Below, one piece after another: positions 1 to 6,925 of a stretch of DNA of 12,603 bases. Numbering within the stretch: position 1 is the stretch's first letter; each line of letters opens with the position of its first letter. This DNA comes from Bacteroidota bacterium (lineage in GTDB: Bacteria > Bacteroidota > Ignavibacteria > SZUA-365). A model generated the notes under the pieces. That model worked only from the letters and a program-made list of their open reading frames with translations. It had not been told where the DNA came from and searched no databases. The position numbers and the translations under genes are program-made. The stretch covers positions 1 through 12,603 of the forward strand of contig JAEYUG010000021.1 in the NCBI GenBank assembly GCA_023432805.1. The letters run 5' to 3'.

Positions 1-2
1 CA

Positions 3-326
3 GAGGTCGAAGTATTCGATCCCTCGATGCCGGTGAGCGATGTCGAGATCATACCAGTCGCCACGGAAATCACGTTGGAGCAGAACCATCCGAATCCCTT
101 CAATCCATCGACCACGATCGTCTTCTCACTACCCACCCTGTCGCAGGTCGAGCTTGTGGTGCATGACGGTCCCGGACGCGAAGTGACCCGCCTTGTTGAT
201 GGCACGCGAGAGGCAGGAGTGCACCAGGTTGTGTTCGATGGTGGCGGCCTTCCCTCGGGCGTCTACCGGGCAGTGCTGCGTGCCAGCGGCCGAACATTGA
301 GCCGGAGCATGGTGCTCGTTCGGTGA
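3..326 (+). CDS. T9SS-secreted protein, C-terminal sorting domain (5' partial)
   Basis: The reading frame is open from the left edge, so this is the 3' end of a longer gene; the ATG at 27 is most likely internal. The visible ~107 residues end in a type IX secretion sorting domain. An NHPNPFNPSTT motif opens it, followed by alternating beta-strand residues (VELVVHD), a V-x-F-D-G-x-x-L-P-S-G-V-Y turn, and a final strand ending in MVLVR at the stop codon. In the T9SS C-terminal family this domain directs a periplasmic protein through the outer membrane and is usually cleaved when the protein is anchored or released. The cargo domain lies outside the window, so its activity is unknown. The gene converges on lpd with only 21 bases between the stop codons. 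Confidence 0.85.
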   Translation, partial: EVEVFDPSMPVSDVEIIPVATEITLEQNHPNPFNPSTTIVFSLPTLSQVELVVHDGPGREVTRLVDGTREAGVHQVVFDGGGLPSGVYRAVLRASGRTLSRSMVLVR

Positions 327-334
327 TATCGAGA

Positions 335-363
335 CGCCGCCCGTCCGTTAGCGGCGGGGACGG
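335..363. terminator. Hairpin between convergent stop codons (possible terminator)
   Basis: CGCCGC (335-340) pairs perfectly with GCGGCG (351-356) around a 10-base loop that contains the lpd stop codon. CCGTCC (341-346) can pair with GGACGG (358-363), which would make an overlapping, pseudoknot-like arrangement. The site lies just after the T9SS gene and at the very end of lpd, where transcripts from both strands should stop. No T-run follows on either strand, so a classical intrinsic terminator is not demonstrated. Confidence 0.3.
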
Positions 364-1763
364 TACAGGTGCGTGGCAGTGCCGAAGAAGACTTCGGCCG
401 ACTCCATCACGGTCTCGCTCAGCGTGGGGTGGGGATGGATCGTCAGCGCAAGGTCGCGCGCCACGGCACCCATCTCGATGGCAAGCGTGCCCTCGGCAAT
501 GAGTTCGCCGGCTCCGGGTCCGCAGATGCCAACGCCCAGCACGCGCTCGGTGGCAGCGTCGAGCACGAGCTTGGTCACACCGTCGAAACGGTCGAGCGTC
601 GTCGCACGACCCGATGCGGCCCAGGGGAAACGCGCCACCTTCACCTCAATGCCCTCGAGCTTCGCCCGGGTCTCGGTCAATCCCGCCCACGCGATCTCGG
701 GATCGGTGAACACGACGGCGGGAATCGCCCGCGGCTCGAACGCGACCTTGTGGCCCGCGATCACCTCGACGGCGACGCGACCCTCATGGGAAGCCTTGTG
801 CGCCAGCTGCGGCTCACCGACGATGTCGCCGATCGCGAAGATCGTCGGCTCCGCCGTGCGCATCTGCGCATTGACCTCGATGAAACCGCGCGTACCAACC
901 ACGACACGGGTGTGCTCGAGTCCGAGTCCCGCCGTGTTCGGCTTGCGACCGATCGAGACCAGCACCTTGTCGAAGACGCGCTCCTCCTCGCCGGCGGCGC
1001 TGCGCAGCGTCACCGCCACGCCCGTGCCCGTGTCGCGCATGCCCGTCACGGTCGTCGAAAGCAGCATCGCCTCGAACGCCCCACCCAGCCGCTTGGCAAG
1101 GGGAGTCACCAGGTCGCGATCGGCACCCGGCAGCAGTCCGTCGGTCATCTCGACCACGGTCACGCGCGACCCGAGCGCGGCGTACACCGAGCCCATCTCG
1201 AGACCGATGTAGCCGCCGCCCACCACGAGCAGCGAGCCCGGGATGTCTTCAAGCGCGAGCGCTCCGGTCGAATCCATCACGCGCGGGGACGAAATATCAA
1301 GCGAGGGAATGGTCGCGGGACGCGACCCCGTCGCGACGATCGCATGCGCGAAGTTGATCTGCTCGGTGCCCGCGGCGCTCTCGACCGACAGCGAAGTCGG
1401 TCCCGTGAGCGTCGCACGCCCCTGCACGAAAGTGATCTTCCGCTGCCGGGCGAGCTGGCCGAGTCCGCCGGTCAGCTTGCCGACCACCTCGTCCTTCCAC
1501 GCGCGCAGCCGCTCCAGATCGATGCGCGGTGCGTCGAAATGCACACCCCAGCGTTCGGCCTCGCGCGATTCGGTCACGAGCTTGGCCACATGCAGCAGCG
1601 CCTTCGAGGGGATGCAGCCCCGGTACAGACAGACGCCACCGGGATTGACGTCGAGGTCGACGAGCGCGACCTGCATGCCGAGATCGGCGGCGAGAAAGGC
1701 GGCCGCATAGCCGCCCGGTCCCGCCCCGATCACGACCAGTTCGAATGTGCGTGATTCAGGCAT
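348..1763 (-). CDS. lpdA: Dihydrolipoyl dehydrogenase (E3 of pyruvate dehydrogenase)
   Basis: A 471-residue FAD-dependent disulfide oxidoreductase that reoxidises the dihydrolipoyl group of E2 and passes electrons to NAD+. The FAD-binding motif GAGPGG is at residues 13-18. The redox-active disulfide is C45 and C50 within GGVCLYRGCIPSK. The NAD-binding motif GGGYIG is at 182-187, the second FAD motif is at about 309-313 (AIGDI), and the C-terminal dimerisation domain carries the catalytic pair H445/E450 in HPHPTLSE. Length and motif order are normal for the family. It is the last gene of the aceE-E2-lpd operon, 33 bases after the E2 stop. The ATG at 1763 places the FAD motif at the usual distance from the N-terminus; only a weak GGA lies upstream. 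E3 may also serve other 2-oxoacid dehydrogenases. Confidence 0.95.
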   Translation of the reverse strand: MPESRTFELVVIGAGPGGYAAAFLAADLGMQVALVDLDVNPGGVCLYRGCIPSKALLHVAKLVTESREAERWGVHFDAPRIDLERLRAWKDEVVGKLTGGLGQLARQRKITFVQGRATLTGPTSLSVESAAGTEQINFAHAIVATGSRPATIPSLDISSPRVMDSTGALALEDIPGSLLVVGGGYIGLEMGSVYAALGSRVTVVEMTDGLLPGADRDLVTPLAKRLGGAFEAMLLSTTVTGMRDTGTGVAVTLRSAAGEEERVFDKVLVSIGRKPNTAGLGLEHTRVVVGTRGFIEVNAQMRTAEPTIFAIGDIVGEPQLAHKASHEGRVAVEVIAGHKVAFEPRAIPAVVFTDPEIAWAGLTETRAKLEGIEVKVARFPWAASGRATTLDRFDGVTKLVLDAATERVLGVGICGPGAGELIAEGTLAIEMGAVARDLALTIHPHPTLSETVMESAEVFFGTATHLYRPRR

Positions 1764-1796
1764 ATGATGTTCCGATCCGAATATCCAGAATGAGAC

Positions 1797-3338
1797 TCAT
1801 CCCTCGAGCGCGAGCACGAAGGGTTCCTCGAGCGCCTCACAGATCCAGCGCAAAAAGCGCGCGGCATCGGCGCCGTCGATGAGGCGGTGATCATAGGAAA
1901 GCGACAACGGCATACGCAGCCGCGGTTCGAACGACGTGCCGTTCCACACCGGCTCCATCGCGGCGCGCGAAACGCCGAGAATCGCCACCTCCGGCGCGTT
2001 GACGATCGGCGAGAACGAAGTGCCCCCGATGCCGCCGAGATTCGTGATCGTGAACGAACCGCCGCTCATCTCGTCGGGCGAGAGCTTCTTGGCCCGCGCC
2101 TTCCCCGCCAATGCCTGCAGCTCGACCGCGAGCGTGGCGATGCCCTTCGTATCGGCATCGCGCACGACAGGCACGAGCAGTCCGCGTTCGGTATCGACCG
2201 CCACGCCCACATGCACGTACTGCTTGTAGATGATCTCGCTGCGCGCCATGTCGATGCTCGCGTTGAACTGGGGGTGCTTGCGCAGCGCCGCTGCCGCCAC
2301 GCGCAGCAGAATCGCCGTCATGGTCAGCTTGCCGCCCGCCTTCTCCACCAGCGGCGCGTAGCGCGTGCGCAGCGCCTCGAGCGCGGTGATGTCGGCCTTG
2401 TCGTTCTGCGTCACGCTCGGCACCGAACTCCACGCGTACTCCATGTTCTCGGCCGTCTTCCGGCGCACGTTCGACATGGCCACGCGCTCGATGTCGCCCC
2501 AGCGCGAAAAATCCGGAAGCGCCGGCCGCACGGCCGCGCCCCCCGCCACCTGCACGCCTTCGGGCAACACCCCCGCCGCAAGCGACGAGAGCACCCGCTT
2601 GGCATGCTCCTTCACATCCTCGAGCGAAATCCGCCCGTTCGGTCCCGTACCCCGCACCTTCTCAATCTCCACCCCGATCTCCCGCGCGAGCCGTCGCACC
2701 GACGGCGCGGCCGGCACCAGCACCACCCGCGGCGGCACGTCCTCCTTCACTGTCGCGGCCATCTGCTCGATGGAGGGCGCGATGAAGGCCGAAATCAGCT
2801 CGTCGGTTTCCGTATGATGCGCAGGCGTCGTGCGCGCGAGCATCGGCTTGAGTGCGTCTGCAGAGGGACTGCCGGCGGCTGGCGCCGCCGGAGAGGGTGC
2901 GGCAGCTGCAACCGCAGCGGCGGGCGCAACCTCCGCTGCAGGCTTCGCGGCGACAGCCGCCCCCGCCACGGGGGAAGCCTCCACAGCCGCAGCAGACGTC
3001 ACAGCCGCAGCAGACGTCACAGCCGCAGCCGCGGCTGCGGGCGCTTCCGCAGGGAGGGACGGTGCCGATGGAGCCGAGGTGGCACTGGCCTCGCCGGACC
3101 CGGCCTCGTCTACGACGACGATCACCTGACCGACGGAGGCGACATCCCCACTCTTGACGCGGATTTCCGTCACAATGCCGGCCACCGTGCTCGGCACCTC
3201 GAACGAGGCCTTGTCGGTTTCCAGCTCGACCAGCGCCTGATCGATCGCGACCGCGTCGCCGACGGCGACGAGCACGCCGACCACGTCGCCGCCCTTGATG
3301 TTCTCACCCAGTTCCGGGATGCGTACTTCTGTTGCCAT
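1797..3338 (-). CDS. Dihydrolipoamide acetyltransferase (E2 of pyruvate dehydrogenase)
   Basis: The core enzyme of the PDH complex, which moves the acetyl group from its lipoyl arm to CoA. From the chosen start it has 513 residues. A single lipoyl domain occupies about 3-76 with the modified lysine K43 in ETDKAS. An Ala/Pro-rich flexible linker runs from about 79 to 165. The E3-binding domain is at about 210-247 (PSVRRLAREIGVEIEKV). The acyltransferase domain spans about 280-513 with the catalytic H484 and D488 in SYDHRLIDG. An in-frame ATG four codons upstream (3350) exists, but GGAGG (3344-3348) lies inside that extension, 5 bases before the ATG at 3338, so 3338 is preferred. The gene starts 16 bases after the aceE stop. 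It has one lipoyl domain, whereas the E. coli enzyme has three. Confidence 0.95.
   Translation of the reverse strand: MATEVRIPELGENIKGGDVVGVLVAVGDAVAIDQALVELETDKASFEVPSTVAGIVTEIRVKSGDVASVGQVIVVVDEAGSGEASATSAPSAPSLPAEAPAAAAAAVTSAAAVTSAAAVEASPVAGAAVAAKPAAEVAPAAAVAAAAPSPAAPAAGSPSADALKPMLARTTPAHHTETDELISAFIAPSIEQMAATVKEDVPPRVVLVPAAPSVRRLAREIGVEIEKVRGTGPNGRISLEDVKEHAKRVLSSLAAGVLPEGVQVAGGAAVRPALPDFSRWGDIERVAMSNVRRKTAENMEYAWSSVPSVTQNDKADITALEALRTRYAPLVEKAGGKLTMTAILLRVAAAALRKHPQFNASIDMARSEIIYKQYVHVGVAVDTERGLLVPVVRDADTKGIATLAVELQALAGKARAKKLSPDEMSGGSFTITNLGGIGGTSFSPIVNAPEVAILGVSRAAMEPVWNGTSFEPRLRMPLSLSYDHRLIDGADAARFLRWICEALEEPFVLALEG
2983..3028. repeat. 18-base tandem repeat in the E2 linker
   Basis: The unit ACAGCCGCAGCAGACGTC occurs at 2983-3000 and again, exactly, at 3001-3018, followed by a 10-base partial third copy at 3019-3028. 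It is in frame and encodes repeated Ala/Thr/Ser/Val residues in the flexible E2 linker, where length variation is tolerated. Slippage is the likely origin. Confidence 0.8.
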
Positions 3339-3343
3339 GTGAT

Positions 3344-3348
3344 CCTCC
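3344..3348 (-). promoter_or_regulatory. Ribosome binding site of the E2 gene
   Basis: On the minus strand GGAGG lies 5 bases before the ATG at 3338. It overlaps the codons of the longer in-frame start at 3350 and so decides in favour of the shorter protein, which begins MATEVRIPELGE. Confidence 0.75.
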
Positions 3349-3354
3349 ATCGGC

Positions 3355-6030
3355 TCAGCTGTAGACGGGACTGGGTTTCTCCGGATTCACGCCAAGCTCC
3401 TTCATCGCCTTCGTGACCACGGATGCCTTGATCTTCTTCTCGCGGGCCAGCGCCGCGAGCGTCGCCACCACGATGTGCTTCGCGTCGACCTCGAAGAAGT
3501 CGCGCAGCGCCTCGCGGTCCTCACTGCGGCCGAAGCCGTCGGTGCCGAGGCACACGAGCGAGCCCGGTACCCACTGCGCGATCGAGGCGGGCAGCGCCTT
3601 CACGTAGTCGGATGCCGCCACGAACACGCCCTCCTCGTCCGACAGCAGCGAGGTCACGTACGGCGTGCGCGGCGCCTCGGCGGGATGCAGCAGATTCCAC
3701 CGCTCGGTCTCGGTCGCGTCGCGGTACAGCTCCTTGTAGCTCGTCACGCTCCACACGTCGGTCGCGATGCCGTAGGCGGATTCGAGGATCTCCTGCGCCT
3801 TCACGGCTTCATTGAGGATGGTACCGCTGCCGAACACATGGGCGCGGATTTTCCGATCAAGCATCTCACTCGAGCGGAAGCGGTACATGCCCTTGAGAAT
3901 GCCCTCGCGCACGCCCTCGTGGCGCGGCATGGGCGGCTGCGCGTAGTTCTCGTTCATCACGGTGATGTAGTAGAACACGTGCTCGTTGTCGACGTACATG
4001 CGGCGCATGCCGTCGCGGATGATCTCGGCCAGCTCGTAGGCGTAGGCGGGATCGTAGGCGACCATGTTCGGCACGGGATATGCGAGCAGGTGGCTGTTGC
4101 CGTCCTGATGCTGCAGTCCCTCGCCCGCAAGCGTCGTGCGTCCCGCCGTGCCACCGATCATGAAGCCCTTTGCCTGCATGTCGGCCGCGAGCCAGACCTG
4201 GTCGCCGACGCGCTGGTGGCCGAACATCGAGTAGTAGATGAAGAAGGGAATCATCGTCACGCCGTGCGTGGCGTAGGCGGTGCCGGCCGCGATGAACGAA
4301 GCCATGGATCCCGCCTCGGTGATGCCCTCCTCGAGAATCTGTCCCTGCTTGCTCTCCTTGTAGTAGAGGAGGCTGGCGGCGTCGACGGGTTCGTAGAGCT
4401 GGCCGACATGGGAGTAGATGCCGACCTGGCGGAAGAGCGACTCCATGCCGAAAGTGCGGGCCTCGTCGGGCACGATCGGCACGATGTTCTTCCCGATCTC
4501 CTTCTCCTTGAGCAGCTTGGTCAGGATGCGCACGAAGGCCATGGTGGTCGAGACCTCGCGTCCCTCGGTGCCGTCGGTGAATTCGGCGAACACCTCGTCG
4601 CCGGGCAGGGTGATCGGCGTGATGCCGGGGTGGCGCTGCGGGATGCTTCCCCCGAGTGCCGCGCGGCGCTCGCGGAGGTAGACCATTTCGGGACTGTCGT
4701 CCGCAGGCTTGTAAAAGGGCGCGGCCGCGACATCCTCATCGGAAATGGGGATCCCGAAGCGGGTGCGGAATTCGCGCAGCTCGTCTTCGTTGAGCTTCTT
4801 CTGCTGGTGGGTGATGTTCTTGCCCTCGCCGGCCTCGCCGAGGCCGTAGCCCTTGATGGTGCGGACGAGGATGACCGTGGGCTGGCCGGTGTGGGTCGTG
4901 GCGGCCTTGAAGGCGGCGTACATCTTGGCGGGATCGTGGCCGCCGATGCGGAGCTTCTCGATCTGTTCGTCCGACAGGTGCTCGACGAGTGCGAGCAGGC
5001 GGGGGTCGGTGCCGAAGAATTCGCGGCGGATGTAGGCGCCGGATTCGACCGAGTACTTCTGGCGTTCGCCGTCGACGACTTCGCCCATGCGCTGCATGAG
5101 CAGTCCGTCGGTGTCCTTCTCGAGCAGGGCGTCCCAGTCGGAGCCCCAGAGGGCCTTGACGACGTTCCAGCCCGCGCCGCGGAAGACGGTTTCGAGTTCC
5201 TGCACGATGTTGCCGTTGCCGCGTACGGGACCGTCAAGACGCTGGAGGTTGCAGTTGATGACGAAGATGAGGTTGTCGAGTTTGGCGCGACCCGCGAGCG
5301 AGATGGCGCCGAGTGCCTCGGGTTCGTCGGTTTCGCCGTCGCCGAGGAAGGCCCAGACCTTCGAGCCGGTGTCCTGCTTCAGGCCGCGATCTTCAAGGTA
5401 GCGGTTGAAGCGGGCCTGGTAGATGGCGTTGATGGGACCGAGGCCCATCGACACGGTCGGGAATTCCCAGAACGTGGGCATGAGCCAGGGGTGGGGGTAT
5501 GAGGAGAGTCCGCCCCCCGCGCGGGTTTCGCGGCGGAAGTTGCGGAGCTGCTCTTCACTGAGGCGTCCCTCGAGAAACGCGCGGGCATAGATGCCGGGCG
5601 CGGCGTGGCCCTGGAAGAAGATCTGGTCTCCGCCCCGTTCGGCGCCGTTGGCGCGGAAGAAGTGGTTATAGGCCACTTCGTACATGGTGGCTGCGGAGGC
5701 ATAGGTCGAGATGTGACCCCCGATGCCGGCGCTCTCCTTGTTGGCGCGCACGACCATGGCCATGGCGTTCCATCGGATGAGGCTCTTGATGCGTCGTTCG
5801 ATATCGCGGCTGCCGGGGTAAGGGGGCTGCTCGGAGGCGGGGATGGTGTTGATGTAGGGGGTGTTGGCCGTGAAGGGCATGCGGATGCCGGCTTTGTAGG
5901 CCCGCAGGTGCAGTTTGGTGAGCAGGCGCTGGACGCGCTCGGGTGAGCCGTGCGAGAGGACCCAGTCGAGCGAGTACATCCACTCCTGGTCTTCCTGCGC
6001 CTCGAGGTTCGTGGTGTCGATGTCCGACAT
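3355..6030 (-). CDS. aceE: Pyruvate dehydrogenase E1 component, homodimeric type
   Basis: A thiamine-diphosphate enzyme that decarboxylates pyruvate and acetylates the E2 lipoyl arm. It has 891 residues from the chosen ATG, close to the 887 of E. coli AceE. The ThDP/Mg-binding motif GDGETDEPEALG begins at about residue 230, with N259 and N261 in VINCNLQRLDG. The active-site histidines H106 (GGHISTYAS) and H142 (QGHAAPGIYARAFLEGR) sit at the same positions as in E. coli. The frame extends upstream to a TTG at 6114, but that adds 28 residues unlike the family. The ATG at 6030 has AGGA 9 bases upstream and gives the normal N-terminus (MSDIDTTNLEAQ). It is the first gene of the operon, followed after 16 bases by E2 and then by lpd. 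Confidence 0.96.
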   Translation of the reverse strand: MSDIDTTNLEAQEDQEWMYSLDWVLSHGSPERVQRLLTKLHLRAYKAGIRMPFTANTPYINTIPASEQPPYPGSRDIERRIKSLIRWNAMAMVVRANKESAGIGGHISTYASAATMYEVAYNHFFRANGAERGGDQIFFQGHAAPGIYARAFLEGRLSEEQLRNFRRETRAGGGLSSYPHPWLMPTFWEFPTVSMGLGPINAIYQARFNRYLEDRGLKQDTGSKVWAFLGDGETDEPEALGAISLAGRAKLDNLIFVINCNLQRLDGPVRGNGNIVQELETVFRGAGWNVVKALWGSDWDALLEKDTDGLLMQRMGEVVDGERQKYSVESGAYIRREFFGTDPRLLALVEHLSDEQIEKLRIGGHDPAKMYAAFKAATTHTGQPTVILVRTIKGYGLGEAGEGKNITHQQKKLNEDELREFRTRFGIPISDEDVAAAPFYKPADDSPEMVYLRERRAALGGSIPQRHPGITPITLPGDEVFAEFTDGTEGREVSTTMAFVRILTKLLKEKEIGKNIVPIVPDEARTFGMESLFRQVGIYSHVGQLYEPVDAASLLYYKESKQGQILEEGITEAGSMASFIAAGTAYATHGVTMIPFFIYYSMFGHQRVGDQVWLAADMQAKGFMIGGTAGRTTLAGEGLQHQDGNSHLLAYPVPNMVAYDPAYAYELAEIIRDGMRRMYVDNEHVFYYITVMNENYAQPPMPRHEGVREGILKGMYRFRSSEMLDRKIRAHVFGSGTILNEAVKAQEILESAYGIATDVWSVTSYKELYRDATETERWNLLHPAEAPRTPYVTSLLSDEEGVFVAASDYVKALPASIAQWVPGSLVCLGTDGFGRSEDREALRDFFEVDAKHIVVATLAALAREKKIKASVVTKAMKELGVNPEKPSPVYS

Positions 6031-6174
6031 TATCGTATATCCTGAAAGGTTCGTGACTCCGTGGGTACGGCAGATCACAATACAACAACATTCTGCCGAA
6101 TTGGGTTCAACCAATCAGAAATGTACGCTTTTTTTCGGGATCGGAGCCAATGGGGACGTCTCGCCGCCTGCGCT
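6031..6174 (-). promoter_or_regulatory. Leader and candidate promoter/operator of the PDH operon
   Basis: These 144 bases separate the PAS gene from aceE. On the minus strand a TAnnTTT-like element (TACATTTC, 6125 to 6118) has a TTG 22 bases upstream (6150 to 6148). Just downstream lies the inverted repeat ATTGG-N6-CCAAT (6100-6115), placed where an operator would overlap a transcription start. AGGA (6043 to 6040) is the aceE ribosome binding site. The promoter spacing is 2 bases longer than in the two better promoters of this window, so the call is tentative. Co-transcription from the PAS gene is not excluded. Confidence 0.35.
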
Positions 6175-6723
6175 CTACTCGGTCGGCACCCGGTCGGTGA
6201 TGTCGAGAATCACCCCGTCGAGCCAGAGGATCGTGCCATCGGCGGTGAAATGACCCCGTCCCCGCTCCTGTACCCATCGCACGCTGCCGCTTGCATGTCT
6301 GATCCGATACTCCATCTGATACGACATGCGTCGTGCGATGCCGCGGTTGACGGATGCTGCGACGAGGAAGGAATCGTCGGGATGAATGATGCTCGCATAC
6401 GTGCGCGTGCGATTGCCGACGAAATCTTCGGCGGGGAAGCCGCTGATGTCGAGAATGTGTTCGGAGATGAACTCCATCGTCCACGTCAGGTCGTTGGCGC
6501 AGCGGTAGACGGCCCCCGGAATACTGTCGATCAGCGATGCCAGGCGGTCGGCGTCGTGCTTGCGCTCACGCTCGAGCCGGATCTGTGCAGCCGTGCGATC
6601 TTCAAGTTCACGGCGCACGCGGTCGAGTTCGGCAGTTCGCTCGCTGAGCAGTGCCTCGAGGGTACGCTGCGTGTCCTGCAGTGCGGCGATGCGGCGGTTG
6701 AAATCGTCGAGTGTCTCTGACAT
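6175..6723 (-). CDS. Orphan PAS-domain protein with N-terminal coiled coil
   Basis: A 182-residue soluble protein with no signal peptide and no membrane segment. Residues about 5-60 are charged with heptad-like spacing (RRIAALQDTQRTLEALLSER...), suggesting a coiled coil. Residues about 60-178 form one PAS domain of the PAS_3 type, seen from SIIHPDD (111-117), EYRI (138-141), W150 followed by VQERG, and the closing G-V-I-L-D-I-T-D-R strand. PAS domains sense ligands or mediate partner binding. Usually this fold is followed by a kinase, a cyclase or another PAS, but here the protein stops five residues after the ITDR motif. No output domain follows in the 144 bases before aceE. It could be a free sensor or partner subunit, or a remnant of a larger sensor kinase. 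The start lacks a Shine-Dalgarno sequence, but a good promoter lies just upstream. Confidence 0.8.
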   Translation of the reverse strand: MSETLDDFNRRIAALQDTQRTLEALLSERTAELDRVRRELEDRTAAQIRLERERKHDADRLASLIDSIPGAVYRCANDLTWTMEFISEHILDISGFPAEDFVGNRTRTYASIIHPDDSFLVAASVNRGIARRMSYQMEYRIRHASGSVRWVQERGRGHFTADGTILWLDGVILDITDRVPTE

Positions 6724-6750
6724 GCCCGTGGGTGTCTGTGGTACAGTCGC

Positions 6751-6781
6751 ACAACATAACTACCACCCTCCCCCAACGCAA
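6751..6781 (-). promoter_or_regulatory. Promoter of the PAS gene (TTG-N20-TATGTTGT)
   Basis: On the minus strand TTG (6781 to 6779) is followed after exactly 20 bases by TATGTTGT (6758 to 6751), close to the Bacteroidetes-type -33/-7 pattern TTTG-N19-TAnnTTTG. The predicted transcription start lies about 20 bases before the ATG at 6723, giving a short leader without a Shine-Dalgarno sequence. Confidence 0.5.
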
Positions 6782-6787
6782 CAGAAA

Positions 6788-6861
6788 GGAGGACGGACGC
6801 CCCCGTCCGTCCTTCACGAATGATGCGGAAAGAAAAAGCAGACGGACGAGGGCGTCCGTCC
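6788..6861. repeat. Paired inverted palindromic repeat, locus 1 (REP/BIME-like)
   Basis: Hairpin 1 has arms GGACGGACG (6791-6799) and CGTCCGTCC (6804-6812) with loop CCCC; the stem extends outward to 6788/6815 with one G-T pair. Hairpin 2 has arms GACGGACG (6841-6848) and CGTCCGTC (6853-6860) with loop AGGG. Hairpin 2 is the reverse complement of hairpin 1 at 20 of 21 positions (6791-6811 against 6841-6861). The pair can therefore also fold as one long stem around the 29-base A-rich spacer. It lies between two divergent promoters, so terminator function is unlikely. Confidence 0.8.
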
Positions 6862-6869
6862 GCCCGGGC

Positions 6870-6900
6870 TTGTGTGCATGCCCCCCGTGCCGTAGCTTGG
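6870..6900 (+). promoter_or_regulatory. Promoter of the HEAT-cyclophilin gene (TTG-N20-TAGCTTGG)
   Basis: TTG (6870-6872) is followed after exactly 20 bases by TAGCTTGG (6893-6900), the same spacing as the divergent PAS promoter. The predicted start of transcription is about 20 bases before the ATG at 6926. The leader has no Shine-Dalgarno sequence. Confidence 0.5.
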
Positions 6901-6925
6901 CGGCGCACACAGCTTCCGCACTGCC

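Noticed and set aside
369..1754. Long open frame opposite lpd (461 codons, + strand)
   Set aside because: It lies wholly antisense to a clear E3 gene, has Arg/His-rich low-information sequence, and is the usual by-product of GC-rich third codon positions.
1887..3416. Open frame opposite the E2 gene (509 codons, + strand)
   Set aside because: Antisense to a well-supported E2; the product is a string of Arg, His and Gly with no domain.
3475..5502. Open frame opposite aceE (675 codons, + strand)
   Set aside because: Its length is striking, but it is fully antisense to aceE, shows no family motif and reflects codon bias of the real gene.
6788..6861. Palindromes as intrinsic terminators
   Set aside because: This locus lies between two divergent promoters, so no transcript ends there, and no copy in the window is followed by a T-run.
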